Of a stretch of DNA of 64,000 nt, positions 58,260 through 64,000 are shown piece by piece. The stretch covers positions 74,381,097 through 74,445,096 of the forward strand of contig NC_077242.1 in the NCBI RefSeq assembly GCF_947179165.1, read 5' to 3'. A model generated the notes under the pieces. That model did no database searches. It was not told the DNA's origin and was given only the letters and a program-made list of their open reading frames with translations. Both the position numbers and the translations under genes were made by a program. The stretch's first letter is position 1; each line of letters opens with the position of its first letter. The DNA comes from Solanum dulcamara (Eukaryota; Streptophyta; Magnoliopsida; Solanales; Solanaceae).

Positions 58260-60743
58260 TGTCACATCCTGGGAGGGTACCCTAGACGTGATCGGCACTC
58301 GAAAGCCATTTCTGACCTTCAAGCGTACCACCTGATTTAGTCACACTATTATTCAATCACATTCACTCGAAGGAGGGTTCAATCATAACATACTATTCAT
58401 AATATAAAGGCCGAGGGCCAATTACTATCAATTCATCAAAACAGATATAATAAGACTTCTCAAAAGTAGCAATCCAACCTTCCCCCACTCTAGTCTATGA
58501 AACCTCTATCAAAGTCTAGAAGGTGACAATGACAAGCCCATGGCTACCAATAATCAAAATAAAGGAAACGACAACAAAACTATACAAGAAACCTCAACGT
58601 CCTCCAAAAACTAGGAGGACTCACCAACTGGCTGGAAGTGTATGTGGATCTTCAACGGAGCGCCGGTTGATGATCTCTAGTACCTGTCTCTGCATCATGA
58701 AATGATGCAAGCCAAATAGCGTCAGTACATGGAATGTACGAGTATGTAAAATGGCCGGATGAAACAAACATCAAGAAAACATCAATATCAACTAAGGATC
58801 TCAACTCATATATATATATACATAACAACTCACTCAAGGGTTCTAAGTCTAACAAGAAGTGTTTTAGACCAGAACAAATCTCATGCCACTCAACTCAACT
58901 GACTCGGAGTACTAGCAAGACCTAAATAAGAGTTTCTCTTATCCGACAACCATCACTTATGAGCCAGTGATAGTACAACAATCAGACGTTGTTGCCACAT
59001 CCATCCATACCTTGCCAGGGCATGAACGCCTCCCTAATCATGGATTCCATCGATTAGTCAAGTCCTATCATTTTAGGACAAATAAATGGGAAACATCTGA
59101 CTTTAACGGTTCGATCCCATGGGAAGCATCCAACTTTAACGGTTCCATCCCTACCTACGTTGGCGGCGTAGTTCCTGGGGTTCGAGTACGGACTATACTC
59201 TCGCCCGCTTCGGTGCTCGATACTCCTCCCATGACTCTATGCTCATAAGACTCCCTCCAATCATCTCAAACAAGCCCTCACGGCTAGTTTTATGTGGGAC
59301 ATTGCTAACTCATCAACTCTATTCTCATTTCAACTCAATTAAGTCATAATGGCAAGTTCCATTTAGGACCTCGTCCACTCGTCAATTCTATCCTCCAATC
59401 AACTCAATCAAGCCTCATTTAGATAAGCATTTATGACATCTCCTCAAGACTCATCACAACTCTATGACTTTAACTCAACAATTCAAGTAAAATAACACAT
59501 TTAAGGAAGTTGACTTATGCAACATAATCACATGGTTAAAGAGGTCAACAAAACATAACAATAAGTCATCTCCATCAACTCATACTAACATGAAGGTTTT
59601 AGGAACTTCTTAGGTCAACAACATCAACACCAATAAAGTCAAATCAATAGGAGACAAAACTCATTCAAATATAAACCATACTAAGAAACTCCATTTTCAT
59701 GGACCTCTAACCTCAAAGCAAGAGTAGGGTACATGGGTGGACTCAACCTATGTTTTGGATAGCCTTACATACCTTAGAATAGATTTTTGAAGAAACCTTG
59801 TTGTTGGCTCTTCAATGGAAAGCTTGAAGTCTTGAAGCTCTTGGAACAATCTCTTGTTGGAAATGGAGAAGGAGAAGAAGAAGAAGAAGAAGAGAGAGAG
59901 ATTTCTAGGGCTTTTCTAGAGAGAAAGTGGGGCTGAAAATTATGATCCCAAAATGGACTAGGGTGATACATATATAATTTGGGTAAGTTCTCAAATTGCC
60001 CCTCATAAAAAAGTTCTGAAAATAGGCAAAAATGCTCCTAGCGCGATAGTGGCGCGTCGAGCTGGTGCAGTGCCAGGCCAATTACGCCTAAAAACCTCCA
60101 CAACTTTTAGTGGCGCGCCGCGCCAAGGACCAAACTACTGAGGCATATTTTTGGCGCGATAATGGCGCGTCGCGCCCTTACAGCGCCAAGGCCAAATATT
60201 TCTGGGTTCTAGAAATTAGCTTGAAAACCCTACACACCTCGTAGTGGTGCATCGCTCCAGGGTCCAAACTACTGAGGCATGTTTTTGGTGCGATAGTGGC
60301 GCATCGCGCCACTGCGGCGCCAAGCCCAGATTTCCAGTAGTTGAACCCCAGGCCTGAAAATCCCTACTGTGCTAGTTCATCTTAGGATCGACATATCTTT
60401 CGACTCCGAACTCCAAAAGTTACATTCTTGGTGGCGTTGAAAAGAAAACTCAACGACCTTTAATTTGATGGGTCGTGGGCCACCCAGATTGTCGTCTTTC
60501 AAAAGATAGGGTCATTAGAAGTCAACCCCTTATGCGAACTCCTCCTCAAACTTAGCCACGATGAATCTTTTGGATTTGATTTGGTCCTAGGGGCCCCCTT
60601 GTGACCCCACATCACCTCCAACATCCTTAAATTTCTCGGGGACTTATCCTACCTCATGCATACGCTCTTCAATACTCGGGTTCGACCTTACCCATATACA
60701 AGAAGGGTCCTAATCTTAGGAAAAAATTTTGAGGGGTGTTACA
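58260..60743 (-). repeat. 5' LTR of Gypsy 51279-60743
   Basis: 2484 bp with the complete CG-rich repeat array (60040-60330). It is the sister of 51279-53618, with long near-identical stretches. Confidence 0.95.
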
Positions 60744-60848
60744 ATGTCCCTTTTTTATGTAGATCCTAGTCAGGGTATTCTGCATGACAGTTGATTTCTC
60801 TAGAGGATATCGGATTATCATATTAGCGGTGATATCCTGGGATACGGA

Positions 60849-63002
60849 TGTAACACACCCTAAAATGTTGTATGTGGCATTTCAATTCTCAATGAAAATG
60901 ATACTACTTCTATAATTTGGACATAACTTTTCATATACTAGTCCAAATTAGGTGATTCAAATTTCTGAATAACCCCAACGATATTACCTACAATTTCATG
61001 TAGACCATATTTTAATATTCGGAGTATACATAGGTCAAATAAATTAATTTTTATAAGATATGGTGCTGTGACAAAATGAAGTATTTATAGAAGAAAAATC
61101 ATATCTCATGGTAGGATTCTCCAAATTGGTTGATTCCTAAATGACATGAAATTATGTTTCTAGATCTACAATTCATATGAGTCACCAAATCCTAATTAGG
61201 AAGTATCTTGTTCAAACGAAGCTTTGAAAAAGGGTATTCCATTAAAAAAAGGTTCATCTCACCAACCATGGAAAGATCTAGATCAATTTGACGTCACCCA
61301 TGAGATCAATAGTTCTCCATTTGACATCATTCATAAGATCACAATCCTCCATTAAATTTTCAAGATCATCCTTTGTAATTATTTTTATTTATTGTTAGGT
61401 CCCTTCTCTACACCTATAAATACCCACCTTATTTTCTCATTTTATTCAACAAGCTTTCTCAAGCAACTCTTCTCTCTATACATCTCTTTACTCATTCGCA
61501 AATATAGTTTTAGTTTTTAGTAGTGTAGAAATACTATTTCGGTGATTCTTATAATCCGGATAGTACACAAAATGCTCCGGCGAGGAGAAAAGGCTAGGAG
61601 TTAAAGAGTGGCCATTGAGTTCTTCAATTCGGAGTAAAGCTTCGAATTCCAGGTATATAAGGCTATTCATAGCATTGGATTGAGTTCTTCCATGTGGCCA
61701 ATATTTAAATTCATCGTAATTGAGTTATAGTTGAGTTTTACCCTAATTTTTGAATTCTAAATGAGCTAATTCTTCTTCTATTGAGTTAGATATATTTATG
61801 CATTGAGATTATTATTATTTTTATCTCTCATATTATTAGAATTATTGTTCGTGGTCACTTTTCCATGAATCCTAATTGATTTGATGTTCATAAATATTTT
61901 TACACATGTTTTGAGTAAAGATGTTGGCTTTTAATATTTATTGACAAAAAGAGTGATTTGAATTAATACTATATATGTATTTTATTGAGTTTTGAAAGAG
62001 CAAAAGAATTGAGTTTAAATGAATTTGAGTAAATGATGTTTTGAGCGAGATATTTTGATGAGATATAAATAATGTTTTGAAGTGTAATGATTGTTGAAGA
62101 GGTAATAATATGAGTTTGATGTTTTTCCAATAAGACTAGATGATGATGTTAATATGAGCACATATTTTGAGAGTAGTATTGTGCACCGAGTTGGGTAATA
62201 GTTTAATTAACTCAAACCCCAGAACTACGTAGCTAGCGTAGGATGGAGGCTATACATCTTAAGTCCCAAAAAGAGGACTTTGATGATTGGATCCCAGATG
62301 GTGATGTCCTTTATCCTGGCAAGGTATTGAATGGATGTGGCAACGACATCGCTTCGTTGTATCATCACTAGCTCATAAGTGATGGTTGTCGGTTAGAGAA
62401 ACTCCCAACTGAGTAAGCATTGCTTATTATTATTATTATTATTATTAAACTTGCATTACATATTGATGTTGAGTTCTGAACTGAGTCTTCCTGAGAGGAG
62501 TTTCTTGATATCTGTCCTTACTTTCCTATCATTTTACATACTCGTACATTCCATGTACTGACGCCATTCGACCTGCATTATTTTATGATGCAGATACAGG
62601 TGTTAGAGATCCTCAACAGGCACATCATTGAAGATCATTACTTTCCAGCTATTTGGTAAGTCCTTCTTTTATTCGGAGGAACTCTTTATCTTTTTATTAT
62701 TGTTGAGTATTATGTTTCTTTTGAGGTAGTCATGGACATGTCATTGGCACCGTCTGATAGTATTAGAGGCTTCATAGAGAAAGTTTGATAATATAATTGG
62801 AGTAGTTCTCCTTTGAAACTACTTCTTCTAAGAAATATTTCTTTAATTTGATATTGATGATGGCGAGCCCACATAAGTATTCTTATTTTCACTTAAGTCT
62901 TCCGCTGATGAACGAATGAGTGATGAGACAGTGGTTCTCTTGGAGGCCCAAGATGGTTTTTGAGTGTCGGTCACGCCTAGGGTACCCTCTCGAGGTGTGA
63001 CA
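60849..63002 (+). mobile_element. Gypsy solo LTR, divergent
   Basis: Starts TGTAACACACCC and ends GAGGTGTGACA. Flanks ACGGA (60844-60848) and CCGGA (63003-63007) form a TSD with one mismatch. 2154 bp. It shares the 62310-62405 and 62530-62600 blocks with the other F1 LTRs but lacks their CG-rich array. A (TTA)n run is near 62427-62447. No internal region. Confidence 0.85.
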
Positions 63003-63275
63003 CCGGATCGCCACTAGTTCTATCTTTTATTTCCAGTCTTTACTATTACTCAGAGACTTATGATGTATATAATAATCAGTTATTGTATTAGATGCTCTCT
63101 ACATTTATGACATCATATTTTGGGATATTTTCTTTCTGGTCTCTCTTTTTGTTTATTTTGTGGCCTGACTTCCCCTTTTGGAGTCTCTTATGAGTTTTAC
63201 TTTTAGGCTTACACATCAGGTTGAGTATTGAGATGTGTGTCATCATGATCTCAATTTTTGGATTGTAACACCTAT

Positions 63276-64000
63276 TGACCATATAGTAATTGGTCCGACA
63301 ATTTTTTCTATATGTTGTACCAATACAATTTGTTGGCTTAATTGGAGAAGTTACTAAAGATGGTGATAAAGCAGGCCTAGGAAGATGTGTACTAAAATCA
63401 ACTTAGAAATGCATTATGCGTACAAAATGTTACATAGATGTGTAAAGATCCAAAATCAAAAATCTATCGAGTTCTGAATTGTGTGTCACTAACCCTCAGT
63501 TTGATTATCACAACAGAAAAAGTGTCCACAGTCACTCGAATGATGCTATCAGTAACCATTTAATTATTAAAGGTTTAGGTCCCTAATTCGGTCTATTTGT
63601 CTATCTTTGGATTGTCGTTGTCGGCTGCACTCAAAAGCGAGGGGCTCCAAATATATTTGTGATCGTGCACACTTTTTTTCCTTTTTTCTTAAAACGTAAT
63701 TATCATAAATATAAGGAGATAGAATATAATCAAATTTATGCACTAGTCATGAGACATAACATGATGTATACTGTAAATTAATTGAGATGGGCGAGATTTG
63801 ATTCAAACACGACAATTATATAACAAAACAATATTTAATATAATACCAAAATTCCCAAATATTATTCCATAATGTTGCCGAGGGTCAAATAAAAATAAAT
63901 TCATTACCCCACAAAAGTAAGGATAATTAAGTCCGCCTAGACACTATTCTCCCCAAATTGATCTTCAAAGTAGATCTATTAAGAAAAGTAATAAAAAACA
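63276..64000. other. AT-rich flanking DNA
   Basis: Host sequence continuing from 49036-49073 once the nested LTRs are removed. No ORF longer than about 60 codons looks coding. No gene, RNA or transposon end recognised. Confidence 0.5.

Larger units (their letters stand above)
51279..60743 (-). mobile_element. Full-length Ty3/gypsy retrotransposon, decayed
   Basis: TSD ATGTC at 51274-51278 and 60744-60748. LTRs 51279-53618 (2340 bp) and 58260-60743 (2484 bp). Sense ends TGTAACACCCCTC...GTGACA. In sense, the primer site TGGTATCAGAGCC is at 58243-58255, four bases inside the 5' LTR, and a purine tract CCAAGGGGGAGACA lies next to the 3' LTR (53619-53635). The Pol order PR-RT-RH-IN defines gypsy. 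Inserted into the solo LTR 49074-63270. Confidence 0.97.
49074..63270 (+). mobile_element. Gypsy-type solo LTR holding two later inserts
   Basis: Starts TGTAATACTTC (49074) and ends GGATTGTAACA (63270), with perfect TSD CCTAT at 49069-49073 and 63271-63275. After removing the full Gypsy element and the solo LTR inside it, about 2.57 kb remains (49074-51278, 60749-60848, 63008-63270). Same general type as the LTR at 11681-16794 (shared ATTTCATTGAGTCCAAAA block near 49451), with its own CG-rich repeat at 49610-49800. Confidence 0.88.

Overview
The window looks like nuclear DNA of a flowering plant. It is AT-rich, its host genes contain introns, and most of it is nested LTR retrotransposons. Solanaceae is my guess from the style of the defensins and LTRs; the sequence alone does not prove it. 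I found no rRNA, tRNA, CRISPR array or bacterial-type operon.

The host content is one tandem gene family. Five copies of a two-exon plant defensin gene lie head to tail on the minus strand: A at 1-642 (cut by the window edge), B at 2548-3249, C at 18404-19127, D at 34008-34720 and E at 41424-42083. Each has a signal-peptide exon, a phase-1 intron of 438-491 bp, and a second exon encoding a short eight-cysteine peptide. Each has a TATA box 60-90 bp upstream of the ATG. B, C, D and E read as intact. A is broken by a frameshift and by loss of cysteine 4. The copies sit in a repeat unit of about 3.4 kb, best seen at 16990-20395: a non-coding segment with a G/T-rich minisatellite, then the defensin gene, then a fragment of a LINE-like ORF ending in an RNase H domain.

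Transposons have pushed the units apart. From left to right: (1) a young, apparently intact Ty1/copia element at 4576-11305 (minus, single 1306-codon gag-pol ORF, TSD AATGG) inside the LINE fragment; (2) a solo LTR at 11681-16794 in the same fragment, itself split by a Gypsy solo LTR at 13050-15551; (3) a degenerate Copia at 21310-33713 with TA...TA LTR ends, carrying two further Copia elements (21707-26912 and 27834-32125) at separate sites; (4) LTR-derived debris at about 35123-40737 holding a Gypsy solo LTR at 35603-38999, then a Copia tail at 40738-41128; (5) a Copia at 43610-49035 killed only by nonsense codons; (6) a Gypsy solo LTR spanning 49074-63270 that contains a full-length Gypsy element (51279-60743) and another solo LTR (60849-63002). 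Exact or near-exact 5-bp target duplications were read for almost every insertion, so their order can be reconstructed.

The defensins are the only likely functional host genes. They are expected to encode secreted antimicrobial peptides. The remaining coding sequence belongs to retrotransposons, of which only the element at 4576-11305 still looks capable of making a complete polyprotein.
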